NCBI GenBank assembly: GCA_037447605.1
Contig: CM074809.1
Location: 1,652,950 to 1,700,220, forward strand
Source: Zygnema circumcarinatum
Taxonomy: Eukaryota > Streptophyta > Zygnematophyceae > Zygnematales > Zygnemataceae
Direction of reading: 5' to 3'
Length of the DNA stretch: 47,271 nucleotides
Positions 36,201 to 47,271 of the stretch are shown piece after piece. The notes beneath the pieces were generated by a model. It ran no database searches and was not told the origin of the DNA. It worked only from the letters and a program-made list of their open reading frames with translations. The position numbers were made by a program, and so were the translations under genes. Position 1 is the stretch's first letter. Every line of letters starts with the position of its first letter.

Positions 36201-39200
36201 CAGCAGCCCTTCGCGCTCTGAAAAGCTTTGATTGAGAGGATCTGAACTTTGGCACCCAAAAAGTGTGCCAATGCAAGCTCCCGTCCAGTAACATTGAAAT
36301 TGAATATTTCCATAGATGTTGAATTCATAAGAAGTGTCTGTCTAGGGATGCAACCGTCACTTGACATTAGTGGCAAAAGCATCAAGTTTTTAAAAAAGCG
36401 GCCAGAGAGTTTTTTGTTGTTTTGTGGGTCTTGGTTCCTCAGTTCTGTCCTTTAAGGCTCTGCCGATTAAAGCAATTTTTTTTGAGTTCTGAATTAGTCA
36501 GAATGAAAGAAAGGATTCTGGTTTTTTAACTGAAGAACTTGATTCTTAGGAAAAGCAGCTCAGCTTGATTTTGATTCTGATATATCTGTCTAAGCATTTA
36601 TATGTTGCTGCAGGTTCATTCCACGGGTCTTCCAAGAAGATAATGACTTGAAGCTCGTTCAGGCCGCATTTCATGAGTTCGTCACCGGTCCCTATTTCAC
36701 CGATGAGGCAGAGCTGCAGGTAACTTTTGGCAGGAGCTTCTTAAATATTTCATTCTAGGCGGTGTGATATATGTGACAGGGGTAGGAGATAAGGGTATAG
36801 AAGTTCATGATTCTTATGGAGTTTCAAAAACCAGTTTATTTCTGCGACTGCTTGGAATTGTTAAGCTTGCCATTTCAAATGTTGCTTTACATGTTTAGAC
36901 GATCGGCTTCATTCTCTGGGTTTTGGAATTCCCAAGGATACAAGGAATTTCAGATACTGTACAAGTTCGAGTTATAATTTTGCATTGTTACAAATCTCTG
37001 TTAATAGTCGATTCGAGTTGACGAGACAATTCTGTTTTAGAATGCAGTAATCTCGAAGAGAGTCCTTAACTCAAATGGTTCTGATCATCTTGCAGTTGAT
37101 TCTCGTCCCGCCAATCTCTCTATACTGTTCACGCTTTGGAAAGTCAGAGGATTTTGCTGGTGTTGAAATGATGTTTTTTGTACTATACTCCAGTAGTTTG
37201 CGAGTCTTTGCTGATCTGCTTGTCACCTTCCAGAAGCATTCCTTGATCCTGTTTCCCTTTGGAATGTAGGCGTCAATAAAAGCAGGGAATAACAGTGTCA
37301 ACTTTACGGTGGCCTCGGAAGTCCTTTCGTCTTATATTGTTGAGACAACCGTCGGGCAATCTATGGGAGTATGTAAGTGGCCAAACCCTACTCTTGGAGG
37401 CTGCTATGCAACTACAGGCTTTCAACTGCATTGTGCTCTCCTAGCTTTCCACTGGAACCTGATGTCCCACTTCATCTAATTTGCCGATGCTGGAAACTTA
37501 CAAGGTCGATTAGCAGGCTGTCGATGGACAGCAAGTGACAGACTAGAACTTGTATCAGGATAGGTATGAGAGCTGACGATTTGTGTGTTCGAATGGATTT
37601 GGTTATTCTGGTTTATCAGTGACATTTTTGTCAAGAATCGGAGGTATTTATCAACTCGGCATCCTTCTTTTCTTCTTTTCGCTGAACATGGTGCGTTTCT
37701 GGCCTTTGTTATATGAAGGTCCTGTCTAGGAAACCAAACCATGACTTTTGCTGTTATGATGGCAATGAGTCTAGCAACAATGCAGTCAGGCTTTGTTCGT
37801 GCAGTCCGAAATAAGCTACTCGTCAGTAGTGCTTCTGCTTAGAATCGCCCAGAACCTGTGAAAGGAGAGCTGAACATAAACATCGCTTATTCCGTACCTG
37901 ACTATTCTTGAATACTTGTTATGGTGGTCCATCATGTTTGGATTTTGTGGCGTGAAATTCTATTTTTTTTTGCGAGATGGTGTTTTTCCACATCAGAAGA
38001 ATTGAGTCGTGGTAGTAACCAAAGCTTTGCACGCTGCAGAATAGCTGCCCTGTTTCATGCCGGAGGCCATGCTTTTTCCTTCTGAAGTGTGTCATGAAGC
38101 AAACTGAAGTGATTAAATATCTGGCGACGACTTGATATGCAGTGCTTTGCAGGCGAATGTGCCCAATTTTCACCTCTTCACGGTTGTTTTAATAGGCTTT
38201 CGCATCTTTACTGAGACCCAGTGAGGCTGTTACTGCTGCTGGTGTATTGAGCTTTGTTTTGCAGTCAGAGCGTTGGATTACTTTTCTTCGGTATGATGAT
38301 AAGTTGCTGAATCGATTGGAGCGGCAACGCCTTGCCCGTTACCGCTGGCGGAAGGTACGAGAGAACAGTGGTTGAGTTTGCGTTTTGGATTAGAGAGGAG
38401 GAGAAGAAGTAAGGATTAGCATTTGCATTTATAGTCGAATCTATTATCTATTGTCTAGCTGAGCATTTGCCACTGGCACCACGCAATGCCCAATACATGA
38501 AGGTCGTCGGGACCTCGGGAGAGAACTGGCTACCTCATTGCACAGTTTGGAGAAGTCTAACACTTTGATTACTATATGGTTCTGTCTGCAGCTTGCAATT
38601 GCTGTCAGATTGGGACTTGTGACCGGAAAATTCGGAAGGATCATGGGAGTGGCGGATCACAGCGCGAATGTCGACGTGGAGAAGAGTTCAGAAATTGGGG
38701 ATGAGGCCGTAATGGAGTCCACGAGAAGTATTTTTGGGAAAAGTGGTCGCAGTTTGCGGAAGTTGGAGGCCATGGCTCAGAGCAAGCGGGTGCCAGTACA
38801 GAAGCCTGTAAAGAAAGCCGCAGGGGGAGGCTGGTTCAAGGGCATTCCTGGTTTTCGCTTACCTCCCAATAGGGCTTCGCCTCAAGACCAAGTGGCAATC
38901 TCAGACGTGAGCCCCTTCACCAACTCCTGCTGAGGAGTTTGCGAAGCTGCGATTGCTGCTCACAATTGCATTGTTGCTGCGTTTCTCAACTATTCGGAGG
39001 GATTCGTTTACTATCAAGTGTAACCAAAGTCTCATTTTCATGATTGTTTTGCCCTCTATTGATTCTCGCTTCGTCCACGTTGTCTGCTGGAAATGATTGC
39101 TCAAAGGGCCACTGTCTGCTAAGGGGTTGCTCTGGGCATTCTGCAGAGCATGGAACGTAAAGCGCGCGAAGATATTTTGAGTAAGAATCCTGATGTCAAG

Positions 39201-41011
39201 CTTCAACCGGAAGCGGAAGTGAAGGTGCCGTTCATCATCCCTTAGGATGGATGCTTCCGAACTATATTTAGATTCGCTGCAGTTCTATATTTTTTTTCCT
39301 TTGCCCTTGTCTCAGAAACGATCAGTACTTTATGAACTTTGGATGCATATCCAATGAACCCTTGTGTTCTTCTCAATGTTTTTGACTCAGTGCGATTGAT
39401 TGATTTCTTTCCAACACCATTCGTACTTCGTGGATACATCGTATTTATTACCTCTTTCTATAATGTTTCTGACGATTGTGTTTCACTCTCTCACATGTCT
39501 AGCATTGCGGCTGTTCGAAAGTTTGATATAGACAGTACGCTGTTTATTGTTACTCCAAATCTTTGCTTGAATGATGTTCTCGTTTTTGTCAGAGCTGAAA
39601 ATTACTGATCATGTGTGCATGGCTAGCGGCTGCCTCCAGATTGAAGTGGAGCCGGAGGAGCAAGCTGCTGAAATACAAAAGAGCAGGAGCTTTCCGGAGA
39701 AGGTCGGCAAAGGCATTGTGACAGGAATTCGGGTACGTTCACTTGCTAACTTGCCAAATATCGTCCACAAAGTGACAAGAGCCGCTTCTTTATTTGCTCG
39801 GTGATTTCCAAGTACTCAGCATCCATGCTTTCGCTCATGCGTCAAGAGCTGAGAGTGTAGAACAGTAGAGTTACTGCAAGGGCCTCGTGCCTTTATGTAA
39901 CTTTTGAATGTTACTTCGACTGAACTGTGCGTATCCAAGACAGTCATTTCTTCTGGTTACAACTTGTCATGGCTTTCTGAACATTACTGCTTCTTGCTTC
40001 CTTTTTTCCATGTGCCTCTTTCCTTCAAAACAGGCAACAGGGCAAGTTGGAAGCCTTGTTGCCTCGGCTGGTGGGAATGCCGTGAAGATGATTGCAAAGC
40101 CGTTTGGTCCCGGGGCGGCTGCGGAGGGTAATCCGACACAAGCAGAGAGGTCAGATGTTTTAGAGTCAGTTACAGAGGATGAAAACAAGGAGGAGGAAAA
40201 GAAAAAGAAAAAAAAGCAGAAGCGCAGAGACACTCGCTTGGGGAGTACTTCGGAACATAAGGGCAGTGTGATCCGCAGGTTTCGAAACCCTAGCTGGATA
40301 CAGGACTATGAAATGCTGCCGGCTGTGCCAGGTGGGGCTCCATCCCAACAGATGCCTCACTCAGTTTTTCAAGGAGTGGAGTAGCCCTGTTTTGCATGGC
40401 TGATTTGGATTGACCAGGCATGAATGGGTTGGCCTTGCGCTGGCAAACCCGTTTGTTCAGTCACTCTCTATCCTCTTGTCAGGTATTTGTGGCAATCTGA
40501 GACCTTGTTGAATCTTACGCTGCAGATATCGGTGAGGAGGAAGAGAGGAAGCGTCAAGAGCTGAAAAGGGCAGAGGAGGAGGAGAGGAAGAAAAGGCTGG
40601 CAGAGTCGGGAGGTGACCATGAACTCTTACCAGAGGCTGCTAAAGATGAAATTGACAGTGACAGTGACGAACTTGTGCTGGACCCAACCGACATATACAA
40701 CTACCTGATTGTAAGTGGCCCACTCCCCAATCTTCCTGCCCTACTGTCGGCCCGTGATGCGCTCGTAGTGGAGCTGTTCGCATGCGGCTGTTACATGTGG
40801 GGGACTCGTGGTTCGTCAGTAGTCAGTTCAAAGCATCCTGTTAATACGTGTCTTCGTTTGCTCGCTGTTCACACCCGTCCTGCATCCTTATATTGGTACG
40901 ATTTTGCAGGAATTGCATGACTACCAAGCGCGTCTCCGTATTGATTTTCTGGCGGCTCAATCCATGCTGGAAAACGTGGTCCAGCGCTTCCGCCCCCACA
41001 GTGATTTGTAG
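33245..41011 (+). CDS. Plant-specific multi-pass membrane protein of unknown function
   Basis: There are 15 exons, 33245-33598, 33863-33954, 34696-34855, 35320-35487, 35715-35878, 36614-36719, 37270-37372, 37620-37690, 38265-38354, 38592-38906, 39147-39224, 39640-39732, 40034-40331, 40526-40710 and 40910-41011, giving 792 aa. It matches an uncharacterised plant family that I recall from Arabidopsis. The N-terminus has an EGF-like Cys cluster (CFDG, NNTCLCPPG, NQTC). Hydrophobic helices lie at about 68-92, 134-155 and 383-406. Between the second and third is a domain with conserved Cys and N-glycosylation sequons, probably lumenal or extracellular. After the third helix come the family block RYDDKLLNRLERQRLARYRW and a long basic, Lys/Glu-rich cytosolic tail. 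The last exon encodes a short coiled coil with AQSML. Start ATG 33245 lies in GCCATGG. Phases agree throughout. Confidence 0.88.
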
Positions 41012-41589
41012 GCTCGTCGAGGGTCGAGAACTTCGTTGAACTGGGCAGGCAACATGCTGCGATGGACGGAATGTACATCTTGGCTCGGAGTCAATCGTCC
41101 GCTAAATATTTATTGATGTATCCCCGATTGTGTTATTCAGTTGCTATCCTGACGGTAGGGACAGGGTACCATAGTTGTTACTAATAATTAATTAGAAAGG
41201 CCGGGAAGTGAAAGAATATGCTTTTTGCACAGCCACATGACAGTTTTTCGCGATGGAAGAATATCTACTCGGAGCTGCACACGGCCACTTCATGAAAGAT
41301 GAGGTTGTTTGTATGGGGCGCTCTATGCTGCGCGCAGCAGTAGGGAGCTGCTGCATGTGTCCATCCACTGCTGTGAGCATGGTGAGAGTCTGGCAATGAA
41401 TGTTTTTGCAGGAGCTGACTGTCTGCCGCCTGCAAAGCGGCGTCCATAAATGCCCGCCTAACCGTAACCCTAACCCTAACCCTAACCTGAGATCGACAGC
41501 AAGAAGGCCTCGTTTCCTCTCTACATCGTCTCATGATCGCCCACTCTCCAGAGCCTACATAGCCTGCTGGTCACCAGGGAAAGTCCGCC
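41012..41589. other. Intergenic region upstream of SMUG1
   Basis: The 3' flank of the membrane-protein gene and the promoter side of SMUG1. The only distinct feature is the telomere-like repeat at 41463-41488. Confidence 0.5.
41463..41488. repeat. Interstitial telomere-like CCCTAA repeat
   Basis: Three perfect CCCTAA units with partial units on each side (GTAACCCTAACCCTAACCC). This is the TTAGGG type, not the CCCTAAA type common in land plants. It sits about 370 bp upstream of the SMUG1 start codon. Confidence 0.85.
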
Positions 41590-41838
41590 ATGGCCGTGCT
41601 CCACGCAGCTTTCGAATGGGCTCTCCGCTCAGAGGGGAGCGACAGCTGCACGACAGTGCTTGCTTTGTCGTGCAGCGAAGTCTCGGAGCAGACCAAAGAT
41701 TTTTGCGGCAGCCCTCCCCTGCACTCGCCTCCAAGCGCATTCGGCGTAGCGGACCCACCACCCAGAATCGTGCCGTCAGAGATTCCAAGCTCTCTACAAG
41801 GCGCTGGAAACACTCTCAAAAGAAACACTCTTAGGTAG
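41590..41838 (+). other. Possible 82-codon upstream ORF before SMUG1
   Basis: An ATG in strong context (CGCCATGG) opens an 82-codon frame that ends at the TAG of 41836-41838, only 19 bp before the SMUG1 ATG. It cannot be joined to SMUG1 exon 1 in phase by any splice site I can see. If the transcript starts upstream, it would act as an upstream ORF; the product itself is not recognisable. Confidence 0.3.
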
Positions 41839-41857
41839 AGGCCATGTTGTACACGTT

Positions 41858-44800
41858 ATGAGGTCTTTGAGGAGCTCTCAGAGGTTGCAGCTGAGAGAGG
41901 ATCTTGGGCTCTCTGCAAACCCTAAAGCATCTCCTGCAATCTCGCTGGAGCCCTTGCCCGCCATTGAAAGCTGTGAAAAACCCTACACAGCCAGTGAAAC
42001 TTCCAAGGTGGAAGTCTCTCGGAAAAGAGCTCGTTCAAGCGGGGTTGTTCGCACTGATGATTTAGCAGGAAGGGAAGGAGGGAGTTCGAGTGAGATACAG
42101 GAAGGTGATGTATGTAGTTCAGAGGCACGGGGAGAGACCGGAGGAGATAATAAGATTGACAGGGAAGATGGAGGCACTTCCAAAGAAGCAGCTAAGCCGG
42201 CAGCGACCACGCAGCAAACTGACAAGCTTGAGGCTATTGAGGACGAGCTTGTCGCAAAGCTTTCAGCACTTTCATACGCACCTCCAGTGACACATGTGTG
42301 AGTACGGAATGTGACTTTCAACTTCCGGAGTATGAGAAATGAACATGAGAAAGAGGAACAGTTTCATCATGGAATCAGCCGCTTGATTTTTCCTGCGAGG
42401 GTAAGGCAAATGTGGCTTCACATATTTTGAGAATTTAGACACAGTCTACGATGCGGTTCACGATCCACGATCCACGACACAATTACATTGAATCAAATGA
42501 TTGATTCTATGTCTCACGGCATTTCAGTGTTGTCCAGCTAGCTCTGCTCTTTGAAGCGATACACAATAGTTAGGTACATTGCGGTTAATAAAGCACCAAT
42601 CGTTGATGTGAATGGCTCATAACACATGAAATCACTCCACTGAGGTTTTCAGTAATGAAAATAAGTTAATGCCACTTCATTGCTTTCTCAACGTGGTTAC
42701 AACATGCTGATCTGCAAGTCAATCACTTTTGATCACACCACTTCAAAAAAACCTGCAGCCAAACCAAACCTGAAATCGAAGTCGGTGAAGGTTAGTAGCG
42801 CCACCGGACCTCCACTGCCCCGCCCCTTTATAATGATAAAGAAGACCCGTGACATTTCTCAAGTCTCTGTCTCAAACGCTCCCTGTAGGAGAAGTCGACC
42901 GCTGAGGAAATGTAGCCAGAAGCTGCGCTTTTCTTTGAAAGTGTCTGCAAGGGAAAGTTGGTCTTGCATTTCACGTTGAACTAATTTTACTTTGACTTGG
43001 CATATTCTTCACACAGAAGTGGGGTTAACTTAACATAAGATCGCGTGTTCTCTATTGAGCGTGGCGAACCTTCTCTTTGATACTCACTACTCACAAGAAA
43101 TCCATGGGGGGGGGGGGTCCATCCATTCCATCTCGTCGTTTTTTTTTTTTTTTTTTTTTTTTTCCTTTCATTCATCTTGTCTTTCTTTTCTCGTCTTTTT
43201 TTTTTTTTTTCTGTTTTCTTTCTTTCTGACTGTGTTAGTGGTTAGTTGGTTACCGGCTTAAGGCCAACAATGTTCAACTTTAACCATTGTTAATTGTACT
43301 TGAGCCTATATTGTTGTTTGTATTCATATCATTTGAATTTGTACTTGTTGTTTCTGTGCCTGTCTTTGTTGATGATTTTTCAAATGCTGTAACAATTCTG
43401 ACATATTCTGTCTTCCCATGGCCGGCAGGTACAATCCCCTAATCTATGCTCGAGAGCCACATAGAGAGTACATTCGCAAATATGGTATGTGATGAGACAA
43501 CTTTATCATGCTTCCATGTGCATCTCTCTCTCAAAATGTGTACCAGTGATCATCACTGTACCCAAAAGGAAAACGTTTTCTTAATTAAATAGAGAAATCT
43601 TGTAAAGTACTTGTAAGCGTGCTAATCTCATTAACTGATGGATCAAACATTGGAGAACCCATTTTAGTGAATGGCATATGACAGTCCCCTTGAGTTGAGA
43701 TTTGCCAGTTCAGCACATGCAGCTGCAACTGCTGCAGTTCTGCAATCCCCATGAGCATGTCTCTGAGGTTGCAGGGAAGCCCATAAAGAAAGCGCTTTTT
43801 CGTGTGCAGGTTCACTGACATTTTGCCCAGTAACTGAATTTATTGCAATAGTAGCCCTACCACTTAAACATTAGTTCAAGAAGCCACCGCGAGCCATAGA
43901 TATCTGATGGAGTAGTACACTCTTTCAGCTTTCTTCTGTACGATTCCAGTTTCTCTTCTGGCCCCATGGACCAAGCATGGGTGACTTCCAACATTGCCAG
44001 TAGGCAGACTGCTTTCTATTATGCAGAAAATAATCCTCAAAGGCTGTCCTCCAGCTGCGATTTAGTCATACTGCGATCTAGAGCAGCTCGCACCCCTGTT
44101 TGTGGAAAACAAAGTGCTGTTTTCCTTTTAGAAACCTGAGCTTGTTAGACTCTCTTCTTCTCGTACGAATTGCAAAATGAAGGTGAAAGCAGACGCTTTC
44201 TGTACAACACTGAACATAGCGTGAATACAAGAACCAGGATTTTCAAAAAATTCTATCCATAGGAAGCGCTTTAAGGGAGGAATGGCATGATGTCATATTC
44301 TCACATCGCATGGGTTCTCCGACCTTACCGTTGCATCCAAATGCGATCAAACGGCCTTTTTACAAGTGCTATTGACCTTTTTTAAGTGCATGCTAATCAC
44401 AGTCTGTGGATACATTTAGAACGGCTCTGTGTACTGCCCTGAAAGCGTCTCCCTTTGCTCTGTGCCCTCAACCATTTTGCACTCATAGAGTCCCAGCTGC
44501 GGTGTGGCAGCAGCCAGGCAGCCGGCGGAGGTGGTGCTTCTAGGCATGAATCCGGGGCCCTTTGGCATGTGCCAAAACGGAGTGCCCTTTGGGGACTGCC
44601 CCGCAGTGAGGGATTACCTCCGCATCAACGGCACGGTATGGGGGCTAAGCCCCAACCAAAAAAAAAAAAAACTGCTAATACTGCTTCCTCGTGAATTTGT
44701 TTGTCGGTGGAGGATTCCCGATTTCAGTATGGTTTCTGGAAGCCGTTGGAGACTTTCCCATTTGTGGGGTTCTTCTGAAGTCGTTATGATGGGATGATCT

Positions 44801-46392
44801 ATTGTCATGGATGGGGTAACAATAAAGTTCAGTTATTTGTTGTGGGCAGGTGTTCCCTCCGGAAAAAGTCCACCCTAAGAGACCCATCGACGGACTTCAT
44901 TGCCCTCGACGAGAGGTAATATGCGCTTTCATCAGTCTGCATTCCCCTCCTAAGGTTGCTGTTTGCTCTCTGAGATTGTCAACTCTACTTCGACAAAGAC
45001 CTATAGAGAGTGTACAAAAACGAGTGGGTTTTGTTTGCATCCTAATGGAAACTGACCGTATGCCAATGGGGGACATTGTAGTTGCTGTTCAATAGCCTGC
45101 GACCTGCCCTTCCCTTCCTATGTCCGGTGCAGAATTCTTAGCTTCTTCGAACCTCGCACTGTTTTGAGTTTATTCATTACTACCAACGATGTCTTAAAGA
45201 TTCAAATGATAAGACGAAAGGAGAGTGCATCTCGTTTTCTGGCTTCCCTTTCTTTAAGCCTTCAGGCAGGCAGGGTTTAAGGAGCGCAGGTGAGCGGGCA
45301 GCGACTGTGGGGATGGATTTCTACTCGCTATCCGAACCCCAACGACTTTTTTTCTCGTTTCTTTGTGCTTAATTATTGCCCACTCGCCTTCATGGAGGCT
45401 TCTGGCAAGTGAGGTATCCTTCCCTCGTCCGATCTGCATGCTGTTCAGTAGTTAAAAATGTTTAGCAAACTCTTTTGTGAGAAGACTTTGTTCGATAACC
45501 TCGCATTCTTCCACAGTTCACCGCAGTCCAACCTCCGTAGCTGGATGTGCTGCACGAGTTTTACAGCCTTTTTACTTTTGGGTTTGGAAAGTTATAGGGT
45601 GAAGAAAAAATGTTGGTCATTGCACTGTTTTTTGAAGAGAATAGTTTGAGGAAAATGGAATCAAATGCTCGAGAAATTCATTTAGGGCGAGCATGAATGC
45701 TGGTCTTACAGAAACCGCACCCCCGACAAGCTCCATCCCTCTGAGAGGGAGCAGCTGGTGAAGGTCTGCAACGAAGCTCTAAGGCGGAGTCTCGCCCTCA
45801 TCAGTCCGCGAGTGGCGGTGGGCATCGGTGAGCGATGAGATGAAATGGCAGGGGGAGTTTTCCTGGTCTGTTTTCTGTTTATGTGTTGGCTGGCAAACTT
45901 GGACGCATTGCAATTGCAGTTGGAACATGGGCTTCCGCGGACAGTTTTAAACGCTTCTCCTACAACTGAATTAGGGACCTCCGATGAATGGTGAAAGAAT
46001 GAAAGTGTTGTTGTTGGAAACTGGAATTTAGTGTCGATAAGTTTTTACGATGTGTGCTCTCTGCTTGCTTCAATCAATCAATCAATCGGCACCTCCTCCC
46101 CTCTCTTCAGAGTGCTGCCATCCCTAGTCGCCAGTGTTGCGCACTGCATCACGCAGCGGTTTGCTGTAAGACGCTGCTTGCGACTCCGATCAATTGTCTA
46201 TGTCCTCCCTCATCCACTCTGACGGAGGGCCACTCTGTAGGGAAGTATGCGGAGGCGAGACTTCGGGAGTGCTGCGACGACGGAGTGGTGGTGGGAGGCA
46301 TCCTCCATCCAAGCCCTGCGAACCCATCGGCCAACAAGGACTGGGCCACAACTGTGGAAACGCAGTTGAGAGACCTTGGAGTCGTGTTATGA
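41858..46392 (+). CDS. SMUG1: SMUG1-type single-strand-selective uracil-DNA glycosylase
   Basis: There are seven exons, 41858-42297, 43429-43484, 44514-44635, 44850-44915, 45290-45408, 45712-45827 and 46241-46392, giving 356 aa. SMUG1 (UDG family 3) removes uracil and 5-hydroxymethyluracil from nuclear DNA, starting base excision repair. Residues 1-140 are polar, low complexity, with a likely NLS (SRKRAR, 54-59). The catalytic domain is 141-356. Motif 1 GMNPGPFGMCQNGVPFG is at 176-192 with N178; the base-binding VLNYCPL carries N256; motif 2 GGILHPSPANPSANKDW carries H329. N178 and N256 are 78 residues apart, as are N85 and N163 in the human enzyme. Further blocks are YNPLIYAREPHREY, HPKRPIDGLHCP and VSGQRLWGW. 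Exon 3's acceptor (44513) was chosen by phase and length match. No key residue is missing. Confidence 0.93.
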
Positions 46393-46915
46393 GGCCCGCG
46401 CCTTTGATTGTCTCGACAGCGCTTTTTTAAGCCATTGGTGGATGGGTCGTTGGATGCGCCGGAAAGGAGCAGACAGGGTAGTTGGCATCTTTGGAATATG
46501 TCAGTCTGTCTGACCTGTCATTAGAGGGTGGACGGATGCTAAAATAGATAGTGTTCGGGAGGAGGCGTGATTTCTCGTGATCGAACGGGACTGTTCCAAA
46601 CTTTTGCAAACATGACGTTATCGCTTTGTTTCGGTGTCTTCAAATCTGTGCCTGCATGTTTCGGTGTCTTCAAATCTGTGCAGTGCAGGCGGGACCTAGA
46701 TGAGAATCAATTCACGATTATGACGACGGCGATTATGAAGACGGGAATACGCAAGACGCGAGGCAAATCAGATGAACTTTGCTCAAAACTGGAGTTGATT
46801 ATAACAACAAATACACAATAAGTCAGCGCAGCTACGTCTGCGGTTATGCCTAAAGTCATCGTACAGGCATTCATTAACAGCCCCGCGCCCTATCTCCCAT
46901 TGCAACTTTCTGCAG
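46393..46915. other. 3' flank of SMUG1
   Basis: Apart from the 30-bp duplication I see no supported feature. Short open frames here show no family resemblance. Confidence 0.5.
46627..46686. repeat. 30-bp tandem duplication
   Basis: Two copies of a 30-bp unit starting TGTTTCGGTGTCTTCAAATC, identical over the first 25 bp, lie about 235 bp after the SMUG1 stop codon. It looks like a recent local duplication. Confidence 0.85.
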
Positions 46916-47149
46916 AAGCGCCTGAGCTTCCCAAAAGAATCAGCAGATTGCAGGTCTTGCTGCACTGCTTCTACCCGCGCCCTCCCCACACCCCGCCCCC
47001 TAAAGCTTTACTTTGGCAGCGTCCCCTTCTAACAACCCTGATTGGAAACGCTTGTCTGACAGGAATACTGGAAAATTCCGGAGTCTCTATTACATCGAGA
47101 GCTGGCTGCTGCACTAGACGCAGATACTGTAAAAACATGGAAGGACTAA
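46916..47149 (+). CDS. Two candidate 3'-terminal exons of an unidentified gene
   Basis: Block 1 (46916-46953) follows CTTTCTGCAG and ends CAG before GTCTTG; in phase it reads APELPKRISRLQ. Block 2 (47063-47149) follows GTCTGACAG and reads EYWKIPESLLHREL, then AAALDADTVKTWKD and TAA. The junction is phase 0. The composition is protein-like and both boundaries are GT-AG. I do not recognise the protein and cannot find the upstream exon, which needs to end in phase 1. It could be the end of a small downstream gene, an alternative end of SMUG1 transcripts, or chance. Confidence 0.35.
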
Positions 47150-47240
47150 TGTAAAAGCAGCGTAAATAATCCCATAGCTCAATTTTTTGAGCAATCTACA
47201 TATGCACAAAATACCGTTACCCCCTTGCTGGCTTGCACAG

Positions 47241-47271
47241 AAACCACCCCCCCCCCCCCCCCCCCCCCCCC
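47241..47271. repeat. Poly-C run at the window end
   Basis: The last 20 or more bases are all C after ACCAC. A matching run of 17 C opens the window (1-17). They may mark contig ends. Confidence 0.95.

Noticed and set aside
41400-41834. Plus-strand frame of 144 codons
   Set aside because: It runs through the telomere-like repeat (NPNPNPN) and shows no similarity to known proteins; no phase-consistent splice to SMUG1.
42733-42790. Possible cassette exon KKPAAKPNLKSKSVK in SMUG1 intron 1
   Set aside because: Including it is not needed for phase or homology and its acceptor is weak; too little to support a call.
1-47271. CRISPR arrays, bacterial operons, prophage or insertion sequences
   Set aside because: None seen; the DNA is intron-rich eukaryotic sequence with plant genes throughout.

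Overview
The window reads as nuclear DNA of a green plant. It holds ten spliced protein-coding genes with GT-AG introns. Several belong to plant-type families: HDC1/Rxt3, a GIF coactivator, L-galactose dehydrogenase of the plant vitamin C route, the plastid proteins YLMG2 and EGY1, a plant GDSL esterase, and a plant-only membrane protein. Intron sizes (60 bp to about 1.2 kb), GA/CT-rich leaders and the presence of a SMUG1-type DNA glycosylase suggest a non-seed land plant or close relative. I cannot name the species. I joined exons by hand; in every gene the exon lengths sum to a multiple of three, which independently supports the models.

Layout, left to right: HDC1 (minus, 84-5288), GIF (minus, 6734-8442), L-GalDH (minus, 9473-11894) divergent from eIF3 subunit L (plus, 12547-16374), YLMG2 (minus, 17067-18304), EGY1 (minus, 19170-24586) divergent from a phytanoyl-CoA-dioxygenase-like gene (plus, 25118-27128), a GDSL esterase with an unusual N-terminus (minus, 28290-31429) divergent from a three-helix membrane protein (plus, 33245-41011), then a SMUG1-type uracil-DNA glycosylase (plus, 41858-46392). 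Two orphan exon-like blocks lie at 46916-47149. Three divergent pairs share intergenic regions of 652, 531 and 1815 bp. A 10-N assembly gap sits in EGY1 intron 5, beside a 22-G run. The window also begins and ends in poly-C.

These are mostly unrelated housekeeping and organelle genes and do not form a pathway cluster. HDC1 and GIF act in chromatin and transcription, eIF3l in translation, L-GalDH in ascorbate synthesis, and YLMG2 and EGY1 in the plastid envelope or thylakoid.

The most interesting points are: an apparently intact SMUG1 enzyme in a plant genome; a GDSL protein with a six-cysteine leader domain and a 21-bp minisatellite coding a Pro/Trp-rich linker; an 8-nt microexon in HDC1; a 200-bp MITE-like element with near-perfect terminal inverted repeats and a TA duplication; and an excess of the palindrome CCGTACGG in upstream regions.
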